11,193 nt of DNA, from the NCBI GenBank assembly GCA_964471755.1, contig CAYYJM010000218.1, positions 1-11,193 on the forward strand. The letters are read 5' to 3'. Shown in pieces: positions 1 to 7,037 of this stretch; the stretch's first letter is position 1, and the number at the start of each line of letters is the position of its first letter. This DNA comes from CAYYJM01 sp964471755 (GTDB lineage: Bacteria > Planctomycetota > Planctomycetia > Gemmatales > Gemmataceae). A model generated the notes under the pieces. It saw only the letters and a program-made list of their open reading frames with translations, ran no database searches and had not been told where the DNA came from. The position numbers and the translations under genes were made by a program.

Positions 1-191
1 AAGGCATCTGCGGTGTCGCTGCGCTCCCGTCGGAGCATCGGTGGGCCTGCGCTGTGGCGGGTCTCGGGACGTATCAGGCGTCAGTGGCGCTCCCGCCCAC
101 CCTACATTGGCTGCGACGAGCCTCCGTCACCGATAATCCCGACCACGCGAGCAAGGGAAGAGAATATCCTGGCTCGCGTGCCTGACCGCTG
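1..191. other. Downstream untranslated region of the OPT gene, repeat-rich
   Basis: No convincing gene lies here; the plus-strand reading frame that starts near 13 runs antisense into the OPT gene and has no recognisable protein features. The stretch holds several short repeats. GCTCC (23-27) faces GGAGC (32-36), GTGGGC (41-46) faces GCCCAC (95-100), and the 9-mer GCGCTCCCG occurs directly at 21-29 and 87-95. A further hairpin lies at 144-180 and is listed separately. The arrangement resembles a dispersed intergenic repeat element, but that is inference, because only one copy is visible in this window. Confidence 0.4.
144..180 (-). terminator. Hairpin just after the OPT stop codon, possible terminator
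   Basis: Perfect 9-bp arms CACGCGAGC (144-152) and GCTCGCGTG (172-180) enclose a 19-nt loop that can extend the stem by three more pairs (AGG/CCT) after one mismatch. The hairpin starts 11 nt after the stop codon of the OPT gene on the minus strand, where a transcript end is expected. There is no U-tract beyond it, so it is not a canonical intrinsic terminator. It may act as an RNA 3' stabiliser or work together with Rho. Confidence 0.45.
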
Positions 192-2663
192 TCACTTCCG
201 CTCGACCTGTCGGAACAACCAGCCGAGAGCGGTGAACGTCAGCAGGGCGACGAGGAGGGCCAGGCCACAGAGGGCGAGGATCTCCGCCGTCGGGCTGACC
301 ATGTTCTCGGCGATCTTCGTGTCCAGGGCCTTCGGTAGGTTGGGGTCCATCTGGAAGAAGGCGAGCATGACGCCGGCCAGGCTGCCGCCGGCGATCAGGC
401 CGGACGCGAACAGCACGCCCGGGCTCGTCTCCGAACGGGCGATCGCCTTGACCTCCGCCTCGGCCCGCTCGGCCTCCGTCTTCGCGGCGGCCAGCTCCGC
501 ATGATCACGCCGGGCATTCCAGCCATCGACTCCACTGCGAACGAGGCCGCCCAGGAAGATCGGCACCGAATACTGCATCGGTACGTAGAGGCCGACCGCG
601 AACGCCAGCGACGACACGCCACACAGCTCGAGCGTCACGGCGACGAACGCCCCGATCAGGATCAGCGTCCATTTCAGGTTCTGGTTGAGCAGACCGTTGA
701 TGATGATCCCCATCACCTCGGTCTTCGGAGCGGGGAACTTGAACAGCACCTTCTCGGTCTCAACTGCGTTGACGACCTGGCCGGCTGCGTTGACGAGATA
801 CAGGCCCGGCGGGACGTTCGCCCGAAAGACCGGCCGATCCGCCTCCGCGACGCCTGCCAGGTCGTCCGGTTCTGGATTCTGCCAGAGTCGGTAGTGCGTC
901 ACGGTTCCGAGCTTGCTGTTCTGTCCCTCGGCCCGAAGGGTGAACGTTGTCTTGAGCCGATCGAGGTCAGCCTTCAGATCGATCGGCGGCAGGTCCTTCG
1001 GCAGGGGGCGAACCGTGTCCCGAACGTTCACCTTGCCGGTGATGGTCGGATCGACCCGGTAGACGACCTGGCCGGTCTGATCGACGAGATACTTGCCCGG
1101 CTTGACTTCCTCCGGGAGGCCGGCCGTCTTCTCACGTACCTGCCAGACGAAGAATTCCTCGCCCTGGTACGTCTCCGTCGGCGGGTTCGAGCCGAGGTGG
1201 TCCTTCGCGTTGAGCGCCGGCAGATCGCGCTGGGTGTAGACGATGCCGGCCGAGTTGAACAGGAGCAGAATCAGACCGATCACCAGGGCGCTGGACACCG
1301 TGCCGATGATGATCGCCCACTGCTGCCACTTCGGCGTCGCGCCGAGGAGGAAACCCGTCTTCAGGGCCTGGCTCGTCGTGCCGCCGTTGGACGCGGCGAT
1401 GCAGACGACGCCACCGATCGACAGGGCCAGCACGGCATCGGTGCCGCTGGTCATGCCGAGGGCCAGGAAGATGAGGCATGTCATGAGCAAAGCGGCGACC
1501 GTCATGCCGGAGATCGGGTTCGACGACGAGCCGATCTCGCCGGTCAGCCGCGACGACACGGTCACGAACAGGAAGCCGAAGACGAGAACGAGGAGCGAGC
1601 CAAGGACAGCCCCGCCAAGCTGGCCCAGACCCAGCTCGGCGGCGAGGAGGATCGTGAACGCCAGGAGAAGCATCAGGCAGCCGAACAGGACGAAGCGCAT
1701 CGACAGGTCGTCCTCGGTGCGCTTCGTGGCCGCCGTCCCGACTCCGCCGCGCAGGCTGCCCATACCGGCAGAGAAAGATCGCACGATCATGGGCAGGGTG
1801 CGGAACATGCTAATGATGCCGGCCGCCGCGACGCAGCCGGCGCCGATGATCTTGAGGTGATCCTTGGCCTCGCCGAGTGCGCCGCCGGAATAGAGCATGG
1901 CGGGAACGAGAACGAGCGAGCCGAGAACGGCCCCGGCCATCATGATCGCACTGGTGCGGTAGCCGATGATGTAGCCGACGCCGAGCAGTTCGCTGGCCAT
2001 CTCGCCGCTCGCCTTGATGCCGTTGCCCAGAGCCCGGACGGGCACCTCGACGGTCGCTCGCAGGAGCATGAGCCCCTCGCTGGCGAACTTGTGCGCGAAC
2101 GCGACCAGGAAGCCGACCAGGATGAGCAGACCGCCGCTACCGCCCCGGTCGCCGGAGATGAGGACCTGGGCGCAGGCCGTCCCCTCTGGATAGAGGAGCG
2201 TCCCCGGCTGGCCCGGCTTGCCGTGCAGGCGAACAATGAACGCTCGCCGGAGTGGGATCATCATCAAGATGCCGAGGACGCCGCCGAGAACCGAAACGAC
2301 CATGACGCGCAGGAAGGTGATTTCCTGGCCGATGAGCAGCAGCGCTGGCATGGTCACGCCGACGCCGAAGGCGATCGACTCGCCGGCCGAGCCGGTCGTC
2401 TGGACGGTGTTGTTCTCCAGGATGGTCGTCTTCGTGAAGAGACGAAAGAGCGTGATGGCCAGGACGGCGACCGGGATGGAGGCCGAGACGGTCATGCCGA
2501 CCTTGAGGACGAGATAGAGTGACGAGGCCCCGAAGAGAATGCCGAGCAGGGCCCCGACGACGATCGGCGCGAGAGTGAATTCCGGCATCCGTGTCTCGGC
2601 CGGGACGTAGGGCTCGAAGGACGGCTCGCCGGTCGAGCTGGACGGGGTGCTGGTTGCCGACAT
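192..2663 (-). CDS. OPT-family oligopeptide/metal-ligand transporter with a soluble insert
   Basis: An integral inner-membrane protein of 823 aa in the OPT superfamily, whose members carry oligopeptides or metal chelates by secondary transport. Typical OPT stretches are visible: the N-terminal LGILFGASSLYLVLKVGMT region (about 40-58), LYPEGTACAQ (157-166), SSNPISGM (380-387), ASNGGTTSQALKTGFLLGATP (about 424-444) and the C-terminal block from MGIIINGLL to VPIFLGGLVR (651-709). About 14 hydrophobic segments can be counted by eye. It is longer than the usual roughly 600-680 aa of bacterial members because of a hydrophilic insert at about 475-645, which holds two related motifs, and a charged Ala/Glu-rich stretch at 716-745. 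The ATG start has a GGAG ribosome-binding site 8 nt upstream. It lies 88 bp downstream of the GNAT gene on the same strand, so co-transcription is possible. Substrate cannot be told from sequence; export or import of the neighbouring cassette's product is inference. Confidence 0.93.
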   Translation of the reverse strand: MSATSTPSSSTGEPSFEPYVPAETRMPEFTLAPIVVGALLGILFGASSLYLVLKVGMTVSASIPVAVLAITLFRLFTKTTILENNTVQTTGSAGESIAFGVGVTMPALLLIGQEITFLRVMVVSVLGGVLGILMMIPLRRAFIVRLHGKPGQPGTLLYPEGTACAQVLISGDRGGSGGLLILVGFLVAFAHKFASEGLMLLRATVEVPVRALGNGIKASGEMASELLGVGYIIGYRTSAIMMAGAVLGSLVLVPAMLYSGGALGEAKDHLKIIGAGCVAAAGIISMFRTLPMIVRSFSAGMGSLRGGVGTAATKRTEDDLSMRFVLFGCLMLLLAFTILLAAELGLGQLGGAVLGSLLVLVFGFLFVTVSSRLTGEIGSSSNPISGMTVAALLMTCLIFLALGMTSGTDAVLALSIGGVVCIAASNGGTTSQALKTGFLLGATPKWQQWAIIIGTVSSALVIGLILLLFNSAGIVYTQRDLPALNAKDHLGSNPPTETYQGEEFFVWQVREKTAGLPEEVKPGKYLVDQTGQVVYRVDPTITGKVNVRDTVRPLPKDLPPIDLKADLDRLKTTFTLRAEGQNSKLGTVTHYRLWQNPEPDDLAGVAEADRPVFRANVPPGLYLVNAAGQVVNAVETEKVLFKFPAPKTEVMGIIINGLLNQNLKWTLILIGAFVAVTLELCGVSSLAFAVGLYVPMQYSVPIFLGGLVRSGVDGWNARRDHAELAAAKTEAERAEAEVKAIARSETSPGVLFASGLIAGGSLAGVMLAFFQMDPNLPKALDTKIAENMVSPTAEILALCGLALLVALLTFTALGWLFRQVERK

Positions 2664-2698
2664 CGTCTTGCTCCGCGTTCCTGCGTGGTGGCCAGAGT

Positions 2699-2713
2699 GA
2701 TTCGGTCAGAATC
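2699..2713. promoter_or_regulatory. Small palindrome upstream of the OPT gene
   Basis: GATTC (2699-2703) and GAATC (2709-2713) form a 5-bp inverted repeat with a 5-nt spacer in the 88-bp gap between the GNAT stop and the OPT start. It could be an operator, or part of a weak internal promoter for the OPT gene. An arm of only five bases can easily occur by chance, so this is a weak call. Confidence 0.2.
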
Positions 2714-2751
2714 GCGGGTCGCGAGCCGGTCGGCAAGAGGGCCGTTGTCTC

Positions 2752-3855
2752 TTACTCGAAGCTGGCGTCGCCGTCGTAGGCCGACGGATCCCAGACCGCC
2801 GGTGTCAGCAACTCGGTAGCGAGGTCAGCGTCGGGAGCGTGGTAGTAGTACGGCCACGAGGGCAGCCGACGGCGATACGGAGCGAAACGGTCGAAGCCGG
2901 CTCGGCCCGGCAGACTCGCACCGAGTTGCTCCAGGACGGCGAAGCCATCGGCGCGAGCCTGCCGCAGGGCCGAGCGAAGCAGACCTGGAAGCAAATCCGG
3001 CTCCGGTTCCAGGGTCTGGAAATCGACCAGACGAAGCCGGCGAAGCCCCTCGCCGAGATCCTGACGCTTGGCCACGGCGAAGGCACGGAGCCGACCCGCG
3101 CGCACGGCGGTATGAATCCAGAGCCGACCGCGACGCAACGGCCGGGCATAATGCCACGTCAGGGTTCGACGATCCCGCACGGCAAGCAGCCGGTCGGGAT
3201 GCTGGTGAACCAACTCCGCCCAGAAATCGTCAAAGCGGGCGTCGAACTCGGTCACCGTCTCGACATCGACACCCGGCGGCGACACCGGCAGGCGCGGGGC
3301 GAGAAGAGTCTCGCGGAGCCGCAGCACCGCAGCGAGCGGCCAGGTGAACAGACTCCAGGCGGGGAGCTTCACCTTTTCCAGGGCTCGACCTGCCAGGGCG
3401 CGGTGACTCGTCGCAAAGTACGGAGCCGTCTCCCAGTCGCCGAGCGGAACCCGGTCGGAGAAGCTGCTCAGCGCCGGCACTGCCGATGGCATGACAGTCG
3501 TGTTCACGAAGAGATCGACACCGGTCTGGGCGAAGTATTCACTGACGAGCCAGAGGGCGATCCCACGATACTCCGGCAGGACCGCCCACGCCCGGCCGTT
3601 GGCACAGAGCAGGTCCCGGCCCCGAAATCGGTAGAGCGACGGAACGTTGCAGAACGAGCCGACGAGCCGGCCGCCGGGCTCTTCCAGAACCCAGCCGATC
3701 GGCCAGCGATCGGCGAGCCGCGGCCAGAGCGGATTGTCGGTCCAGAAGCGCCGCCAGTCGTCCAGCGGCTGATGCTCCTGGAAGTGAAACGTCTCCAGCG
3801 CGTGGATGGCGTCGTAGTCGTCGAACGTCGCCGGTCGCAGCTGCGGAGTCGTCAC
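2752..3855 (-). CDS. GNAT/FemAB-like N-acyltransferase, third gene of the A-PCP/P450 unit
   Basis: A soluble 367-aa protein that looks like an acyl-CoA or aminoacyl N-acyltransferase of the GNAT superfamily. The N-terminal half begins with LRPATFDDYDAI, a typical GNAT opening, and continues with GRLVGSFCNVPSLYRFRG (about 62-79) and VLPEYRGIALWLV (92-104), where a conserved GNAT strand and the Arg-x-x-Gly-x-Ala-like acyl-CoA loop sit. The second half (about 200-345) has DRRTLTWHYARPL and a repeat of the GNAT-like fold, as in FemAB-type double-domain proteins. It ends in WPYYYHAPD and a DGD motif. The start codon is GTG and overlaps the P450 stop by 4 bp (GTGA, 3852-3855); a GAGG sequence lies 7 nt upstream inside the P450 gene. 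It probably acts after adenylation and oxidation, either acylating the amino group or releasing the carrier-bound residue. That role is inference; the fold assignment is fairly secure. Confidence 0.75.
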   Translation of the reverse strand: MTTPQLRPATFDDYDAIHALETFHFQEHQPLDDWRRFWTDNPLWPRLADRWPIGWVLEEPGGRLVGSFCNVPSLYRFRGRDLLCANGRAWAVLPEYRGIALWLVSEYFAQTGVDLFVNTTVMPSAVPALSSFSDRVPLGDWETAPYFATSHRALAGRALEKVKLPAWSLFTWPLAAVLRLRETLLAPRLPVSPPGVDVETVTEFDARFDDFWAELVHQHPDRLLAVRDRRTLTWHYARPLRRGRLWIHTAVRAGRLRAFAVAKRQDLGEGLRRLRLVDFQTLEPEPDLLPGLLRSALRQARADGFAVLEQLGASLPGRAGFDRFAPYRRRLPSWPYYYHAPDADLATELLTPAVWDPSAYDGDASFE

Positions 3856-5090
3856 GGCAGGGCCTCACCGATCAGGGGCAGGGCCTTCAGACCGCGCAGG
3901 CCGAGATTCTCCCGCCAGACGAGCGGTTCTCCGGTCAGACGCAGGACCGGGAAGCGGCGCAGCAGGGTGTCGAAGGCGATCTGCCCTTCGAGCCGGGCAA
4001 GCGGAGCGCCGAAGCAGAAGTGAGCCGCCCAGCCGAAGGCGAGATGGCGGTTGTCGCTTCGTTCCAGGTCGAGCCGATCGGGGTCGGAGAAGCGGGCTGG
4101 GTCGCGATTGCCGGCGGCCATCACGGCGATGACGGCCTGACGCTTGCGAATCGACTTGCCGCCGAGAACCACGTCGTCCGGGGCGAGCCGGGCGGTGTGC
4201 TGGCTCGGACTCTCGTAACGGAGCAACTCCTCGACGGCGGTCGGAATCCGATCGAGGTGGACGCGCAGGCGGGCCAGTTGGTCTGGATTGCGGAGCAGGG
4301 CGAGGACGCCGTTGCCGATCAGGTTCGTCGTCGTCTCCAGGCCGCCGACCAGGGTGATGATGCAGTTGGCGACCACCTCCTCATCGGAGAGTCGATCCCC
4401 ATCGACCTCGGCGGTCATCAGGTCATGGACAAGGCCGGGCCGCGGTCGGCAGCGCTGCTCGCGAATCGCGTCGTGGAAGTAGGCGGTCAGGCCCTGAACG
4501 GCGAGCAGGACGTTGCCGAGCCGATCGGTGTTGTGCTGAAAGTTGCCGAGCATCTCGGCGAACGTGACGGACCAGTCCTTGAGGCGGACATGATCCTCGA
4601 CCGGGACGCCGAGTAACTCGGTGGTGACGATGGCCGGCAGCGGCTCGGCAAAATCGGCCAGGAGATCGAACCGGCCGGGACCGCGCGCGATGATGTCATC
4701 GATCAGGCGCGTGGCGACCTCCTGGATGTGATCGCGCAGAGCCCGGACGCGAGCGGGCAGGAACGCCGCCCCGGCCAGCTTGCGAATGCGCGTGTGGGCC
4801 GGGGCGTCGAGGAAGAGCATCTGCTTGACCATGACGGCGGCGATCGGGCTGACCTGCGGCGCACCGAGGGCCTCGAAATAGGCCGGCGTCGGCGTGCGGT
4901 CGGCCGAGAAACGCGTCAGGACCGTGATGACGTCCTCGTAGCGCGTGACGACCCAGGCATGCAGAAACGGATCCCAGAAGACCGGGTCATGGGCACGCAG
5001 ACGGTGGTAGAGCGGGTACGGATTGGCGAGAACCTCCGGGTCGAGGAGATGAGCCAGAGTCAGCGTACCGTCCGTCGGTTCAGTGGTCAT
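3852..5090 (-). CDS. Cytochrome P450, likely acting on a carrier-bound amino acid
   Basis: A soluble 412-aa bacterial class P450, the usual length for this group, that would need a ferredoxin and reductase not seen in this window. The I-helix oxygen-activation motif reads GGLETT (249-254), with Glu in place of the common Asp. The ExxR motif is ELLR (288-291), and the heme-binding loop is FGWAAHFCFGAPLAR with Cys359 as thiolate ligand. In that loop the second Gly of the FGxG consensus is Ala355, an unusual but tolerated change. ATG overlaps the stop of the A-PCP gene by 4 bp (ATGA, 5087-5090) and a strong GGAGG lies 6 nt upstream. Tight coupling to an A-PCP didomain matches NovI, NikQ and P450sky, which hydroxylate amino acids held on a carrier protein. 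The precise reaction here, possibly beta-hydroxylation of leucine, is inference. Confidence 0.93.
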   Translation of the reverse strand: MTTEPTDGTLTLAHLLDPEVLANPYPLYHRLRAHDPVFWDPFLHAWVVTRYEDVITVLTRFSADRTPTPAYFEALGAPQVSPIAAVMVKQMLFLDAPAHTRIRKLAGAAFLPARVRALRDHIQEVATRLIDDIIARGPGRFDLLADFAEPLPAIVTTELLGVPVEDHVRLKDWSVTFAEMLGNFQHNTDRLGNVLLAVQGLTAYFHDAIREQRCRPRPGLVHDLMTAEVDGDRLSDEEVVANCIITLVGGLETTTNLIGNGVLALLRNPDQLARLRVHLDRIPTAVEELLRYESPSQHTARLAPDDVVLGGKSIRKRQAVIAVMAAGNRDPARFSDPDRLDLERSDNRHLAFGWAAHFCFGAPLARLEGQIAFDTLLRRFPVLRLTGEPLVWRENLGLRGLKALPLIGEALP

Positions 5091-6844
5091 CGGTTCCCTC
5101 CGCGCTGGCCGGTGACGGCCGCTGCCAGGGCGGTGACAGTCGGAGCAAGGAAGAGTTGCCGCAGCGTCAGCGCGACGCCGAAGCGATCGCGGATCTGGGT
5201 GACGAGCTGGGCGGCGAGCATCGAGTGACCGCCGAGCAGGAAGAAGTTCGCCTGCGGCTCGACGGCGGACAGACCGAGCAGCGATGCGACCAGGGCGGCG
5301 ACTTCCGCCTCGCAGCCGGAAGTCGGAGCCGGGCTGGCCTCGTTCGCCGGCCGAAACGGCAGAACGTTGTTCCGATCCGGAGCCGGCAGGGCGGCCCGAT
5401 CGAGCTTGCCGGCCGAGGTGATCGGCAGGGCGGCCAGTGCGACGAAATGAGCCGGGATCATGTAGTCGGGCAGTCGTACGGCGAGAGCCTCACGCAGGCC
5501 GGCGACCGTCAGGCGAGCGTCCGGGGTCGGGACGACGTAGGCGACCAGGTCGAGCCCATCGCCGCCGTCCCGGGCGACGACCGCGCAGGTCGAAACGCCG
5601 GGGCATTCCGTCAGATGGGCGACGATCTCGCCGGGTTCGGCGCGGAAGCCACGGATCTTGACCTGATCATCGAATCGGCCGAGAAAGGCGATCTCGCCGT
5701 TGTCGAGCAGACGAACCCGATCGCCGGTGCGGTAGACTCGCACGGGCGGGCCATCCGACGGAGCGAAGGTGACGAAGCGGTCAGCGGTCGCGTCGGGGTT
5801 GTTGCGGTAGCCGCGACCGACCAGCGAACCGGCCAGGCAGAGTTCACCGACTGCGCCGGCCGGGACTGGCTGGAGGGTGTCATCGAGGATGAAGGCGGCG
5901 ACGCCGGTGATCGGTCGGCCGATCGAGGGCGTCCCACATCCATCGGGAGCGACTGTTCCGGAAGTGGCGACGACGGTACACTCGGTTGGGCCGTAGTTGT
6001 TCACGAGGCGGAAGGGGAGCCCGACGACGGGCCGACGACGGAGCGTATCGGCTCCGGTGAGCAGGGTGCGGAGAGCGGTCCCATCGGGCCAGGCGGTCTG
6101 CACGAGCGACTCGGCGAGAACGGTTGGTACGAAGGCGATCGTGATGCCCTCGGCGACGAGCCAGTCGCGCAGGGCCGGCGGCGAACGGCGAGTCGCCTCA
6201 TCGGCGAGGTGGACGCTGGCCCCGGCGGCGAGGGCGGGCCAGATTTCCCAGACGGCAGCGTCGAAGCCGAGGCCGGCCACCTGGCTGACGCGATCGTCCG
6301 GCGTGACCGCGAACACAGTGCGGTGCCAGGCCACGAGACTGGCCAGATTGCCATGCGCGATCTCGACGCCCTTCGGCCGGCCGGTCGAGCCCGACGTGTA
6401 GATGACATAGGCAAGGCAGTCACCGGGCGGGTCGGCCGCCTCGGCGAGGGGGTCGTTCGGCAACGGGGTCGCATCGAGGTCGAGGACTCGACAGGAACCC
6501 GAAGGCAGGTCGCGTCCCTTGCCGCGATGAGTCAGCAGCAGGCCGGCCCCGGCATCGGCGAGGATGTCCGTCACCCGATCCGGTGGAGTGGCGGGATCGA
6601 GCGGCAGATAGGCAGCTCCGGCCTTCAGAACGGCGAGGGCCGCAACGATGAAGTCGGTCGAGCGTTCCAGAAAGAGCGCGACGCAAAGCTCGGGGCCCGC
6701 CCCCGCTTCGCCCAGGACGACGGCAAGCCGGCCGGATCGCTGGTCGAGATCCGCGTAGCTGAGGCGATCCGCTCCATCGGCGACGGCCAGTTGCTCGGGT
6801 CGTTCCCTGGCCCGGGCACCGATCGAAGAGACAGGGCCTCGCAT
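5087..6844 (-). CDS. Adenylation-carrier (A-PCP) didomain protein, predicted leucine-activating
   Basis: A stand-alone 585-aa NRPS-like protein that activates an amino acid with ATP and loads it on its own phosphopantetheine arm. Core motifs in order: A3 YTSGSTGRPKG (149-159), A4 FDAAVWE (194-200), A5 NNYGPTE (282-288), A7 YRTGD (371-375), A8 around FDDQVKIRGFR (391-401), and A10 with catalytic Lys480 in SAGKLDR. The carrier domain has LGGHS with Ser541 as the attachment site. There is no condensation, epimerisation or thioesterase domain. Aligning by eye with the phenylalanine-activating model domain gives specificity residues D195, A196, W199, F238, L262, G264, N283, V291, V292 and K480 (DAWFLGNVVK), the known leucine code. 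The ATG at 6844 is preferred over an upstream GTG at 6889, because AAAGGAA lies 5-6 nt before it and the extra 15 residues match nothing. It is the first gene of the coupled unit with P450 and GNAT. Confidence 0.93.
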   Translation of the reverse strand: MRGPVSSIGARARERPEQLAVADGADRLSYADLDQRSGRLAVVLGEAGAGPELCVALFLERSTDFIVAALAVLKAGAAYLPLDPATPPDRVTDILADAGAGLLLTHRGKGRDLPSGSCRVLDLDATPLPNDPLAEAADPPGDCLAYVIYTSGSTGRPKGVEIAHGNLASLVAWHRTVFAVTPDDRVSQVAGLGFDAAVWEIWPALAAGASVHLADEATRRSPPALRDWLVAEGITIAFVPTVLAESLVQTAWPDGTALRTLLTGADTLRRRPVVGLPFRLVNNYGPTECTVVATSGTVAPDGCGTPSIGRPITGVAAFILDDTLQPVPAGAVGELCLAGSLVGRGYRNNPDATADRFVTFAPSDGPPVRVYRTGDRVRLLDNGEIAFLGRFDDQVKIRGFRAEPGEIVAHLTECPGVSTCAVVARDGGDGLDLVAYVVPTPDARLTVAGLREALAVRLPDYMIPAHFVALAALPITSAGKLDRAALPAPDRNNVLPFRPANEASPAPTSGCEAEVAALVASLLGLSAVEPQANFFLLGGHSMLAAQLVTQIRDRFGVALTLRQLFLAPTVTALAAAVTGQRGGNR

Positions 6845-6849
6845 CGAGG

Positions 6850-6856
6850 TTCCTTT
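6850..6856 (-). promoter_or_regulatory. Ribosome-binding site that sets the A-PCP start
   Basis: Read on the minus strand, AAAGGAA lies 5 nt before the ATG at 6844. The alternative GTG at 6889 lacks a comparable purine-rich site, so this sequence decides the start codon. Confidence 0.6.
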
Positions 6857-6901
6857 CTGGGGCAAGCGGGCGTCTTTTGCGCAGCCCACCCATGCTTTGT
6901 A

Positions 6902-6929
6902 TTTTTACATCGATAAGATAGCGTGAGAA
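6902..6929 (-). promoter_or_regulatory. Candidate promoter for the A-PCP/P450/GNAT operon
   Basis: Reading the minus strand, TTCTCA (complement of 6924-6929; 4 of 6 to a -35 box) is followed after 16 nt by TAAAAA (complement of 6902-6907; 4 of 6 to a -10 box). It sits in the only AT-rich patch between the two divergent genes, about 58 bp upstream of the A-PCP start. Housekeeping promoters of planctomycetes are poorly defined, so confidence is low. Confidence 0.35.
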
Positions 6930-6969
6930 ACGGAGTGTCGTCCAGCGGATTCCCGGGAGAGAGGCGGGG

Positions 6970-6999
6970 TTGCTTTGGAACGGGCCGAGCGCCTATGAA
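6970..6999 (+). promoter_or_regulatory. Candidate promoter for the HMA lipoprotein gene
   Basis: TTGCTT (6970-6975) and TATGAA (6994-6999) are separated by 18 nt, and lie 38 bp upstream of the ATG at 7038. Matches to the sigma-70 consensus are 3 of 6 and 4 of 6. The spacing and place fit the divergent arrangement, but the match is weak. Confidence 0.28.
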
Positions 7000-7037
7000 T
7001 GGTGCAGTAACCTTATCCGATGAATGGGAGGGATGGC

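Noticed and set aside
501..2522. Long plus-strand open frame of 673 codons opposite the OPT gene
   Set aside because: Its product is a low-complexity Arg/Asp/Glu/Gln/His-rich chain, typical of an antisense shadow in GC-rich DNA; the opposite strand encodes a clear OPT protein.
2839..4023. Plus-strand open frame of 394 codons opposite the GNAT gene
   Set aside because: It has no domain and biased composition; it is the shadow of a well-supported gene with a coupled start.
6845..6889. Upstream GTG start for the A-PCP protein at 6889
   Set aside because: No good ribosome-binding site, and the extra 15 residues do not match the family; the ATG at 6844 has AAAGGAA at proper distance.
5156..6916. 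Plus-strand open frame of 586 codons opposite the A-PCP gene
   Set aside because: It is Gly/Asp/Arg-rich with no recognisable domain, and the minus strand carries all adenylation and carrier motifs.
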